Of a stretch of 5,089 nt of DNA, positions 1 to 4,933 are shown one piece after another. Under the pieces are notes generated by a model. It saw only the letters and a list, made by a program, of their open reading frames with translations. It was not told the origin of the DNA and made no database searches. The DNA comes from STF1-107 sp964457935 (GTDB lineage: Bacteria > Bacillota > Clostridia > Christensenellales > UBA1242). The stretch spans positions 1 through 5,089 of the forward strand of contig CAYWFC010000046.1 in NCBI GenBank assembly GCA_964457935.1, in the 5' to 3' direction. Both the position numbers and the translations under genes were made by a program. The first letter of the stretch is position 1, and each line of letters starts with the position of its first letter.

Positions 1-122
1 CAGGTTTGCAAAAAATCAAATCAAATTTGCATTTTTGCCACACTTTGGCTCAAAATTTAATGACAAATATCGACATTCCATATGGCGAAGAGTACTCAGT
101 GTCAAAAAACTATGATATTTGC
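1..122. other. AT-rich stretch with no identified gene
   Basis: I see no supported gene in this edge segment. It contains TTTGCAAA (5-12) and ATTTGCA (25-31), which resemble motifs in the other intergenic regions of the window. A 73-codon reading frame from a TTG at 6 runs to 227 but has no visible ribosome binding site and passes through the promoter and into the terminator described above. Confidence 0.4.
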
Positions 123-152
123 TTGACTTCTCTCCCCACACGCGTGTATAAT
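123..152 (+). promoter_or_regulatory. Vegetative-type promoter of a putative small RNA
   Basis: A -35 box TTGACT (123-128) and a perfect -10 box TATAAT (147-152) are separated by 18 bp, close to the optimum for the housekeeping sigma factor. The start point would lie near 158-160. No plus-strand gene follows. The next signal is an intrinsic terminator at 217-243, so the promoter seems to drive only a short transcript. The boxes are read directly from the sequence; promoter activity is inferred. Confidence 0.65.
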
Positions 153-158
153 ATATAT

Positions 159-243
159 GTATACAAAATACATACGAGTTCAAACAAATGTATTGAGTTC
201 ACAGCCCATTGGGCACAGAGGAGATAACGCCTCCTCTTTTTTT
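159..243 (+). ncRNA. Candidate stand-alone small RNA (about 85 nt)
   Basis: This segment is bounded by a well-formed promoter and an intrinsic terminator and contains no plausible gene with a ribosome binding site. Three hairpins can be drawn. The first pairs AATACAT (167-173) with ATGTATT (188-194). The second pairs GCCC (204-207) with GGGC (211-214) around a 3-nt loop. The third is the terminator stem at 217-237. GAGTTCA occurs twice, at 176-182 in the loop of the first hairpin and at 195-201 just after it. I recognise no known RNA family. The transcript converges on the large lipoprotein gene but stops before that gene's terminator, so it is not antisense to its coding region. A trans-acting regulatory RNA is possible, but its function is unknown. 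Confidence 0.45.
217..243 (+). terminator. Intrinsic terminator of the putative small RNA
   Basis: AGAGGAG (217-223) pairs perfectly with CTCCTCT (231-237) around a 7-nt loop, and a run of seven T (237-243) follows. This is a standard Rho-independent terminator on the plus strand, placed about 65 nt after the -10 box at 147-152. Confidence 0.75.
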
Positions 244-275
244 GTCTCACAATCACAAAAAGATATATTTAGAGT

Positions 276-305
276 AAAAATACGGGCCACATCTGACCCG
301 TATTT
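276..305 (-). terminator. Intrinsic terminator of the LRR lipoprotein gene
   Basis: AAATACGGG (278-286) and CCCGTATTT (297-305) form a 9-bp perfect stem with a 10-nt loop. Read on the minus strand, the stem ends in a five-U tract (complement of the A run at 276-280). It lies about 43 nt past the stop codon of the gene at 349-3381. The plus strand has a weaker T tract after the stem, so it may also back up the small-RNA terminator. Confidence 0.75.
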
Positions 306-348
306 ATCTGTATACATATCTTAAACGATAAGCGTCGCTCTAGATAGA

Positions 349-3300
349 TTAAACTGTTTTCTCCCACAGCACTGGCGCACCGCTAGTCTCGTAATGCCAG
401 TACAGTCCGTCATCGGTTGGCTCTGTCGCGCTGTAGTATGCGATAGTACCATCTGGGAAGTTTGTGCATTCATTCGTGATAGCATTCCAGCCGTTTTCAG
501 TGCCGGCGTACATATATCTAGCATGAGTATTCCACGTGAATGCGCAATAACCGATGTATGTGACAGTAGTAGGGATGACTACTTTCTTGAGATTGGTGCA
601 TCCAGCGAATGCATTGCGTGCTATACTAGTCACACCGCTAGGGATGACTATACTCTCTAGACTAGTACATGTCTCAAATGCTGACTCAGGTATGCTAGTC
701 AAATGACTGCTAATAATCACGGTGATTAGACCAGTGCAACCCGCAAATGCACTATCACCCATAGTAGTCACACTGTCTGGTATGACTATGCCTTCTAGGC
801 TGGAGCAACCCTCAAATACCCCACCGCCAATGCTGGTAATGGCGTTAGGGATGTCGATGTTTTTCAGACTACTGCACCCTGAGAATGTATTGATAGGTAT
901 ACTGGTCAAGCCAGTGCCTATGACTACAGTAGTCAGGCTGGTGCAGTTAGTGAATACGCCACTACCCATAGTAGTCACGCTATTAGGGATGATAATATGA
1001 GTGAAACTAGCGCAGTTATTGAATGCGTTGTTTCCTATGCTGGTCAATGTGAGTGGCAGGCTGACATTGGCTAGGTCGTAGCAACCTATAAACGCGCCAT
1101 TGCCTATGGTAGTCACATTCTTCGAGATATATGCAGTAGCCAGACTGGTACAGCTCGAGAATGCCTGCTCGTCAATAGTAGTGACTGAGTCAGGGATGAC
1201 TATGCTAGTCAATCCAGTACAGCCAGCAAATGTCAGCTCAGCGATAGCGGTCAAACCACTAGGTAGTATCGCACTCGCTAGACTAGAACATTTGTAGAAT
1301 GCTGACTTGCCTATAGTAGTCACAGTGTCTGGTATGACTATGCCAGCCAGTTTCGAGCATTCATTAAACGCCATATCTCCTATGCTGGTCAAGCCACTCT
1401 CGATAGTCGCGCTAGTTAGGCTAGTACAGCCGTCAAATGCGTTTTTACCTATGGTGGTCACTGTGCCTGGTATAGATATGCTCTCTAGATTAACACATTT
1501 TTGGAATGCATAATAGCCTATGCTGGTCAGACCGCTAGATAGTGTAATGCTACTGATACCACAATTATAGAATGTCCCTTGCTCGATAGTGGTGAGTGCA
1601 TTAGATAGAGTGATGCTAGTTAGGCCAGTACAATTTTCGAATGCGGACTTGCCTATAGCAGTCACTGAGTTTGGTATGACTATGCTAGATAGTTTCGTAC
1701 AGCCCTTAAATGCCTCTTTCTCGATGTCCTCTAGAGTGCTAGGCAGTGTCACACTAGTCAAACTAGTACATCCTGAGAATGCGTAATCGTCAATGCCTGT
1801 CACGCCTTCTGGTATGATGATGCTCTCTAGTCCGGTACATCCATTGAATAAATATCGATTGATGTAAGTTAGAGTGCTAGGCAGAGTGATACTAGTCAGA
1901 CTAGTACAATTCGCGAATGCACTATACCAAATATCATCCACTGAGTTCGGTATAGTGATGCTCTCGAGATTGGTGCATCCGTAGAATACCCTATCTTCTA
2001 TTCTGACCACTGAGTTTGGTAGATTTATACTAGTCAGGTTAGTACACCCAGAGAACGCCAAGCTTTCTATCACTTTCACGCTGTCTGGGATAGTGATCGA
2101 CTCCAGAGCAGTGTAGCCACTAAATACTCTATCATCAATGTTCACTACAGGCTTGCCTTGGTATGTCTTAGGGATGATGACATGTTTGTCTGTGCCAGTC
2201 CATCCACTGACTACGCAATAATTACTATATACAGTGTACTCCAAGCCATCACTTGGCTTTTGCTGTAGGCATTTCGTGCAATATCCGTCTACGTAATTAT
2301 GCCCAGTAGGTGCTATGGCAAGGTCTAATATCTTATCACCATTCTCGTCACAATAAGCACAGCAAGTACAGCATAGTTTGTATCCTTTTCTCCCCGCTAT
2401 CTCGCAGGACGCTGGTATTTCATTTACCCAAGAGGCAAAATCATGTCCATACGCTGGTTCGACTAAGTCAGTGATCTCATCAGCGCCCCATCCCCAGCCG
2501 AAATATTTGCCACAGACAGTGCAGGTGTAGTGCCCTACTGTCCCCGGCTCAGTACATGTAGCATTCTCTCCCTCGTCCCAATCAGACAGTGTGTGCCTAG
2601 CAGAGATAATTAAATCTAAATAATACCAAATCTCTTCGTGATTTTCATCAAAATCCTTATCACAGCCAGAGCAATGGTAGTGTCCTACTACGCCGTCTGT
2701 AGTACATGTAGCAGGGACTTCGGCTATCCAAGTGCCGTAGTCGTGACCTGTAGCCGGCTCGCCACTGAGGTCGTCGAGTACTTGCTCGTTTTCGTCTAGA
2801 TATTTCTCACATTGGTAGCAGTAATAATATCCTACTGTGCCGTCGTCAGTGCAAGTAGCGTCTACAGGGTCATACCATCCGCTACAATAGTGACCCTGCG
2901 CAGGGATGACTATGTCATCAATGTCATTGTAGTATTCGTTAATGTTGTTGCCACAGCCAGAGCAATGATAGTGTCCTAATACGCCCGGCTCGGTACATGT
3001 AGCAGGGATCTCATCTATCCATTCGCCGTAACTATGCTTGCCTATAGCGGATATGACCAAGTCAGTAATCTCGTCGTGGTCTATATCGAAATCTGCATTA
3101 CAGCCAGAACAGTGGTAGTGCCCTACTACGCCGTCTGTAGTGCAAGTGGCAGGGATCTCATCTATCCACGTGCCATAATTATGCGCAGGGTCGCGATAAC
3201 TATCTACATATGTATTACCGCAGATGTCGCACGTGTGAGTGGTGTAGCCCTCCTCTGTGCAAGTCGGTGGTGTCACTACATCTGAGTATTGATGGTCGCA

Positions 3301-3381
3301 TTTCGCGCCACATGCGGACAATATGAGCGCGCAAGGTATCATCAAACACAATGTTAGTGCAATATTCAATAATTTCTTCAT
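349..3381 (-). CDS. BspA-type leucine-rich-repeat surface lipoprotein with Cys/His repeat domain
   Basis: A 1010-residue exported lipoprotein. Residues 1-24 are a lipoprotein signal peptide with lipobox L21-S-A-C24, so the mature protein should be lipid-anchored through C24. Residues 28-371 form a Cys/His repeat array: six complete units have the exact spacing H-x12-C-x10-C-x2-C (first His at 67, 116, 164, 213, 263, 313), with a variant unit before (H30, C41, C51, C54) and a truncated one after (H361, C368, C371). Residues 415-948 hold 24 LRR_5 (BspA-like) units with core AFxGCTxLxSIxIPxSVTxI, spaced 23 residues apart. Residues 950-1010 form a cap (YAGTENGWNAI, YYSATEPTDDGLYWHY) of a kind often seen ending LRR_5 proteins of gut Firmicutes. 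The start is fixed by AAGGAG six nt upstream and by the signal peptide. BspA relatives are known for adhesion to host proteins and other bacteria; that role is inferred here. The gene is monocistronic, with its own promoter and terminator. Confidence 0.95.
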   Translation of the reverse strand: MKKLLNIALTLCLMIPCALILSACGAKCDHQYSDVVTPPTCTEEGYTTHTCDICGNTYVDSYRDPAHNYGTWIDEIPATCTTDGVVGHYHCSGCNADFDIDHDEITDLVISAIGKHSYGEWIDEIPATCTEPGVLGHYHCSGCGNNINEYYNDIDDIVIPAQGHYCSGWYDPVDATCTDDGTVGYYYCYQCEKYLDENEQVLDDLSGEPATGHDYGTWIAEVPATCTTDGVVGHYHCSGCDKDFDENHEEIWYYLDLIISARHTLSDWDEGENATCTEPGTVGHYTCTVCGKYFGWGWGADEITDLVEPAYGHDFASWVNEIPASCEIAGRKGYKLCCTCCAYCDENGDKILDLAIAPTGHNYVDGYCTKCLQQKPSDGLEYTVYSNYCVVSGWTGTDKHVIIPKTYQGKPVVNIDDRVFSGYTALESITIPDSVKVIESLAFSGCTNLTSINLPNSVVRIEDRVFYGCTNLESITIPNSVDDIWYSAFANCTSLTSITLPSTLTYINRYLFNGCTGLESIIIPEGVTGIDDYAFSGCTSLTSVTLPSTLEDIEKEAFKGCTKLSSIVIPNSVTAIGKSAFENCTGLTSITLSNALTTIEQGTFYNCGISSITLSSGLTSIGYYAFQKCVNLESISIPGTVTTIGKNAFDGCTSLTSATIESGLTSIGDMAFNECSKLAGIVIPDTVTTIGKSAFYKCSSLASAILPSGLTAIAELTFAGCTGLTSIVIPDSVTTIDEQAFSSCTSLATAYISKNVTTIGNGAFIGCYDLANVSLPLTLTSIGNNAFNNCASFTHIIIPNSVTTMGSGVFTNCTSLTTVVIGTGLTSIPINTFSGCSSLKNIDIPNAITSIGGGVFEGCSSLEGIVIPDSVTTMGDSAFAGCTGLITVIISSHLTSIPESAFETCTSLESIVIPSGVTSIARNAFAGCTNLKKVVIPTTVTYIGYCAFTWNTHARYMYAGTENGWNAITNECTNFPDGTIAYYSATEPTDDGLYWHYETSGAPVLWEKTV
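538..2139 (-). repeat. Array of 24 LRR_5 units (69-bp coding repeat)
   Basis: This segment encodes residues 415-948. The landmark dipeptide (AF, VF, TF or LF) recurs at 420, 443, 466, 489, 512, 535, 558, 581, 604, then 626, 649 and on to 948. Every step is 23 residues (69 bp) except 604 to 626, which is 22. Two repeat flavours largely alternate: one ends in IPxSVTTI, the other in LPSxLTSI. The array should fold as a right-handed solenoid. The near-identity of units at DNA level makes it prone to unequal recombination and to assembly error. Confidence 0.9.
2269..3300 (-). repeat. Cys/His repeat array, H-x12-C-x10-C-x2-C
   Basis: This segment encodes residues 28-371. Six complete units repeat every 48-50 residues with invariant internal spacing of one His and three Cys. 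A typical unit reads W-I-D-E-I-P-A-T-C-T, then GVVGHYHCSGC. The length variation falls in the acidic linker between units (patterns such as FDENHEEI). Units 2, 3 and 4 resemble units 5, 6 and 7 in order, which points to duplication of a three-unit block. The geometry suggests a small metal-binding or disulfide-bonded module outside the cell; which of the two cannot be decided from sequence. Similar GH...ATCT...GYxTYxCxxCG modules are familiar next to LRR_5 repeats in Firmicutes surface proteins. Confidence 0.8.
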
Positions 3382-3387
3382 ATTTTA

Positions 3388-3393
3388 CTCCTT
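3388..3393 (-). promoter_or_regulatory. Ribosome binding site of the LRR lipoprotein gene
   Basis: AAGGAG on the minus strand lies six nt before the ATG at 3379-3381. It fixes that start, which also begins a complete lipoprotein signal peptide (MKKLLN...). Confidence 0.85.
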
Positions 3394-3403
3394 ATATGTG
3401 GAC

Positions 3404-3412
3404 ATTATAGCA
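3404..3412 (-). promoter_or_regulatory. Extended -10 promoter of the LRR lipoprotein gene
   Basis: Read on the minus strand, this is TGCTATAAT, a perfect extended -10 element (TGn plus TATAAT). No good -35 hexamer sits 16-18 bp upstream, which fits extended -10 promoters. The 5' leader would be only about 20 nt and leads straight into the AAGGAG site. Confidence 0.65.
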
Positions 3413-3448
3413 CATATTTTTGGATAAGTATACATTTTTTTGCAAATA

Positions 3449-3487
3449 TTTCACATTCTGCCACCCCACCCCGATGAAAATGTGAAA
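3449..3487. promoter_or_regulatory. 9-bp inverted repeat between the divergent promoters (candidate operator)
   Basis: TTTCACATT (3449-3457) and AATGTGAAA (3479-3487) are perfect inverted copies separated by 21 bp, 30 bp from centre to centre, or about three helical turns. They lie between the lipoprotein promoter (3404-3412) and the membrane-protein promoter (3504-3530), outside any transcript predicted here, so a DNA-level site is more likely than an RNA hairpin. A dimeric regulator binding both arms is one possibility. Chance occurrence in AT-rich DNA cannot be excluded. Confidence 0.35.
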
Positions 3488-3503
3488 AACTACCCCAAAA
3501 TGC

Positions 3504-3530
3504 TTGACGGGGGGGGGAGGGTGCTAATAT
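3504..3530 (+). promoter_or_regulatory. Promoter with a G9 tract in the spacer, before the membrane protein gene
   Basis: The -35 box is TTGACG (3504-3509) and the -10 is TAATAT (3525-3530) preceded by TGC, giving an extended -10. The spacer is 15 bp, shorter than the usual 17, and is almost entirely G: G9 (3509-3517, overlapping the last -35 base), A, then GGG. The start point would be near 3537, giving a leader of about 20 nt. A homopolymer in this position is the classic arrangement for promoter phase variation by slippage. Confidence 0.6.
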
Positions 3531-3545
3531 GGACGTATCATAAAT

Positions 3546-3552
3546 AAGGAGG
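3546..3552 (+). promoter_or_regulatory. Ribosome binding site of the four-segment membrane protein gene
   Basis: AAGGAGG lies five nt before the ATG at 3558. It is close to the full anti-Shine-Dalgarno match and decides the start codon. Confidence 0.85.
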
Positions 3553-3557
3553 AATAT

Positions 3558-4040
3558 ATGAAAACCAAAAATCTTGCTATAAAGATAGTTACTATGGTGT
3601 TCTCAGCGCTGATGCTCGTACCTATGTTCACAGCTTTTGTCACTGTGGCACAAGATGTAGGCAATACTACTCTTACCCAAGGTGTCAAATTGGCAGACTG
3701 GACGAAGCAAATGTCTAGCAAATTGGGCGGATTAGTTACTTTTACTAAGATCCTATTCTACATAGCATTCGCAGCTGCAATGGCATTGATAGCACTAGAG
3801 ATAGTACGTATCGTTCTCAAAAAGAAGAACAACCTTGTTGAGACATTTACAAAAGTATGCTCTATTTTGGTATTGGTATTGGGTATCGTAGTATTCGTAT
3901 TTGCATTCATTTGGTGCATGGCTAATATTACCAAAACTCTTGGTAACCCTGTTGTTTACTTGCCATACTATGGCGCTGCCATTACTTTCGTAGTTGGCTT
4001 AGTGTCTGGCATATGCGGTCTAAAAAGCCTAAAAGAATAA
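3558..4040 (+). CDS. Small integral membrane protein with four hydrophobic segments, function unknown
   Basis: A 160-residue hydrophobic protein that I cannot assign to a family. Hydrophobic segments lie at about 7-31 (which could instead act as a signal peptide), 60-82, 98-121 and 133-155. Basic residues K2, K4, K9, the K88-K89-K90 loop and the C-terminal KSLKE tail are consistent with both ends and the middle loop inside the cell by the positive-inside rule. The outer loop at 32-58 (AQDVGNTTLTQGVKLADWTK) is polar and is the largest exposed region. There are no catalytic motifs, and the cysteines (C101, C120, C153) lie in or beside membrane segments. The gene is monocistronic, divergent from the LRR lipoprotein gene, with its own promoter, a strong ribosome binding site and a strong terminator. 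The G9 tract in its promoter suggests expression may vary between cells. A role as a transporter subunit, holin-like protein or immunity protein cannot be told apart. Confidence 0.85.
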   Translation: MKTKNLAIKIVTMVFSALMLVPMFTAFVTVAQDVGNTTLTQGVKLADWTKQMSSKLGGLVTFTKILFYIAFAAAMALIALEIVRIVLKKKNNLVETFTKVCSILVLVLGIVVFVFAFIWCMANITKTLGNPVVYLPYYGAAITFVVGLVSGICGLKSLKE

Positions 4041-4055
4041 TCTAAAGGTTATCAT

Positions 4056-4083
4056 AAAATCCCCACTTTTGGGGATTTTTTTT
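4056..4083 (+). terminator. Intrinsic terminator of the membrane protein gene
   Basis: AAAATCCCCA (4056-4065) pairs perfectly with TGGGGATTTT (4070-4079) around a 4-nt loop, and eight T follow (4076-4083). It starts 16 nt past the stop codon. It is a very strong Rho-independent terminator, isolating this gene from the collagen-like gene downstream. Confidence 0.9.
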
Positions 4084-4100
4084 GTCGCGTATATGTGATT

Positions 4101-4246
4101 TTGCAAATATATATTTTTGTCATACATAAATGTGATTTTTCTAAATAATAGTGATTTTTGTTATGTGTAAATATAGTGTCTTGTAAATAGGGATGATTTT
4201 TTGCAAATAGAAATGATTTTATTTTGCAAATAGATGTGATATTTTT
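4101..4246. repeat. Degenerate tandem array, period about 20 bp, in the AT-rich spacer
   Basis: About seven diverged units follow the consensus TTGCAAATAgatGTGATTTT. They begin near 4101, 4123, 4141, 4161, 4181, 4201 and 4223. The best-preserved are the last three: TTGTAAATAG, TTGCAAATAG and TTTGCAAATAG, each followed by a TGAT-plus-T-run. The period of 18-23 bp is not a multiple of three and the region has no convincing coding content. T-runs phased at about two helical turns could bend the DNA, or the units could be iterated protein sites upstream of the collagen-like gene. Confidence 0.6.
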
Positions 4247-4287
4247 TGTGATATGACCAAATTTAACAATTTGCATTGCTCTTTGCA

Positions 4288-4310
4288 TATCATTAAGTAA
4301 ATAGAAGGAG
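4288..4310 (+). promoter_or_regulatory. Weak promoter -10 candidate and ribosome binding site of the collagen-like gene
   Basis: AAGGAG (4305-4310) lies six nt before the ATG at 4317 and firmly sets the start. The promoter is less clear. TATCAT (4288-4293) is one mismatch from TATAAT, with TTAACA (4263-4268) 19 bp upstream as a poor -35. The overlapping CATATCATTA resembles, but does not match, sporulation sigma -10 elements. The ribosome binding site is secure; the promoter is tentative. Confidence 0.4.
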
Positions 4311-4316
4311 CATAAT

Positions 4317-4889
4317 ATGAAAAATAATTGTTGTAGACGTGCTACTACGTGCAAGCCAAAAGCAGAACGCATAATATATAGGAGTATAGCAGGCGCTACC
4401 GGTCCGACTGGTCCAACTGGCGCTACTGGTCCGACAGGTGCTACAGGTGCCACAGGGGCAACTGGCGCTACTGGCACTGCGGGGACGACCGCCACACTCG
4501 AGGCTAGTATTAATAGAAAAGACACCACACAGACAGTGACAGAAAATGCCGTAGTCGCTATCGACGGCACCAATGTTTTGACCGCCGACGAGACAGGGCT
4601 GATGTTCGTAAACAATACGGTAAGGATTACAGATACCGGGGTGTATCTCATCAACGCTACCACAGAGGTGACAGGCACCGCCGGCTCGTCATATGACTTT
4701 TCGATCGACGTGAATGGAGCGGAGTATAAATTCATCGCTGTCATCAACGATGACGCGACCGCCGGGACTGTGAGCCACACTATTTGCCTCAATGTCGCGA
4801 CTTCGCCTACTGTGGTATCTATATATAACCGAAATAACGCCTCCACCACTGTCACCAGAGCAGAACTAAATGTAATCAGACTAGTCTAA
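4317..4889 (+). CDS. Short collagen-like protein with BclA-like C-terminal domain
   Basis: A 190-residue protein in three parts. Residues 1-25 are a basic, Cys-containing head (C5, C6, C13) with no signal peptide. Residues 26-58 are 11 uninterrupted Gly-X-Y triplets, nearly all GAT or GPT (three GPT), as in bacterial collagen-like proteins of the BclA type, whose Thr-rich triplets are glycosylation sites. Residues 59-190 are a beta-rich domain with the pattern TGVYLINATTEVTG and a C-terminal TVTRAELNVIRLV strand, resembling the trimerising TNF/C1q-like domain of exosporium protein BclA. Family knowledge suggests a trimer displayed on the spore or cell surface. Placement on spores is inference, since no sporulation gene is in view. 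The triple-helix stretch is very short. The triplet region is built from 9-bp codon repeats and is much richer in GC than the AT-rich spacer upstream. Confidence 0.85.
   Translation: MKNNCCRRATTCKPKAERIIYRSIAGATGPTGPTGATGPTGATGATGATGATGTAGTTATLEASINRKDTTQTVTENAVVAIDGTNVLTADETGLMFVNNTVRITDTGVYLINATTEVTGTAGSSYDFSIDVNGAEYKFIAVINDDATAGTVSHTICLNVATSPTVVSIYNRNNASTTVTRAELNVIRLV
4392..4490 (+). repeat. Collagen Gly-X-Thr triplet repeat (9-bp period)
   Basis: Eleven consecutive Gly-X-Y codon triplets encode residues 26-58, in the order GAT, GPT, GPT, GAT, GPT, GAT four times, GTA, GTT. Synonymous codons vary (ggt, ggc, ggg for Gly; act, aca, acc for Thr), so the array is not a fresh expansion, but it could still change length by slippage, as such arrays do in other species. 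Confidence 0.85.
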
Positions 4890-4896
4890 TAAAATA

Positions 4897-4933
4897 AAAC
4901 ACTAGGAATGTTTTAATAGCAAACACTAGGAAT
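4897..4933 (+). repeat. 13-bp direct repeat AAACACTAGGAAT before the terminator
   Basis: AAACACTAGGAAT occurs at 4897-4909 and again at 4921-4933, 24 bp apart. The second copy contains the 5' arm of the terminator stem. The first copy can pair with the same 3' arm, or form its own small hairpin (AAAACA 4896-4901 with TGTTTT 4909-4914). Confidence 0.7.

Noticed and set aside
6..227. Plus-strand 73-codon frame starting at TTG
   Set aside because: It has no visible ribosome binding site, contains a near-consensus promoter within it, and ends inside the loop of a terminator hairpin. A short stretch (NIDIPYGEEYSV) looks protein-like, so a real 3' gene remnant is not fully excluded.
157..324. Plus-strand frame from an ATG at 157 at the putative RNA start
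   Set aside because: It would be leaderless, without a ribosome binding site, and would run across the terminator at 217-243 and the minus-strand terminator at 276-305.
394..1786. Several plus-strand frames of 65-92 codons with similar sequences (MPIVVTVSGMTMP-like)
   Set aside because: They are antisense shadows of the 69-bp LRR repeats and resemble each other only because the repeats do. None has a ribosome binding site.
3524..3721. Minus-strand 65-codon frame overlapping the start of the membrane protein gene
   Set aside because: Antisense to a well-supported gene, with no ribosome binding site or promoter.
4101..4246. Possible CRISPR array
   Set aside because: The units are contiguous and degenerate with no unique spacers, and no cas gene is present.
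4286..4295. Sporulation sigma-K type -10 (CATAnnnTA) before the collagen-like gene
   Set aside because: The sequence is CATATCATTA, with four bases instead of three before TA and no properly spaced -35 AC, so the match is not good enough to call.
4052..4855. Minus-strand 267-codon reading frame with repeated APV residues
   Set aside because: It is the antisense of the collagen triplets and the AT-rich array, runs through the membrane gene's terminator, and competes with a plus-strand gene that has a ribosome binding site and a recognisable family.
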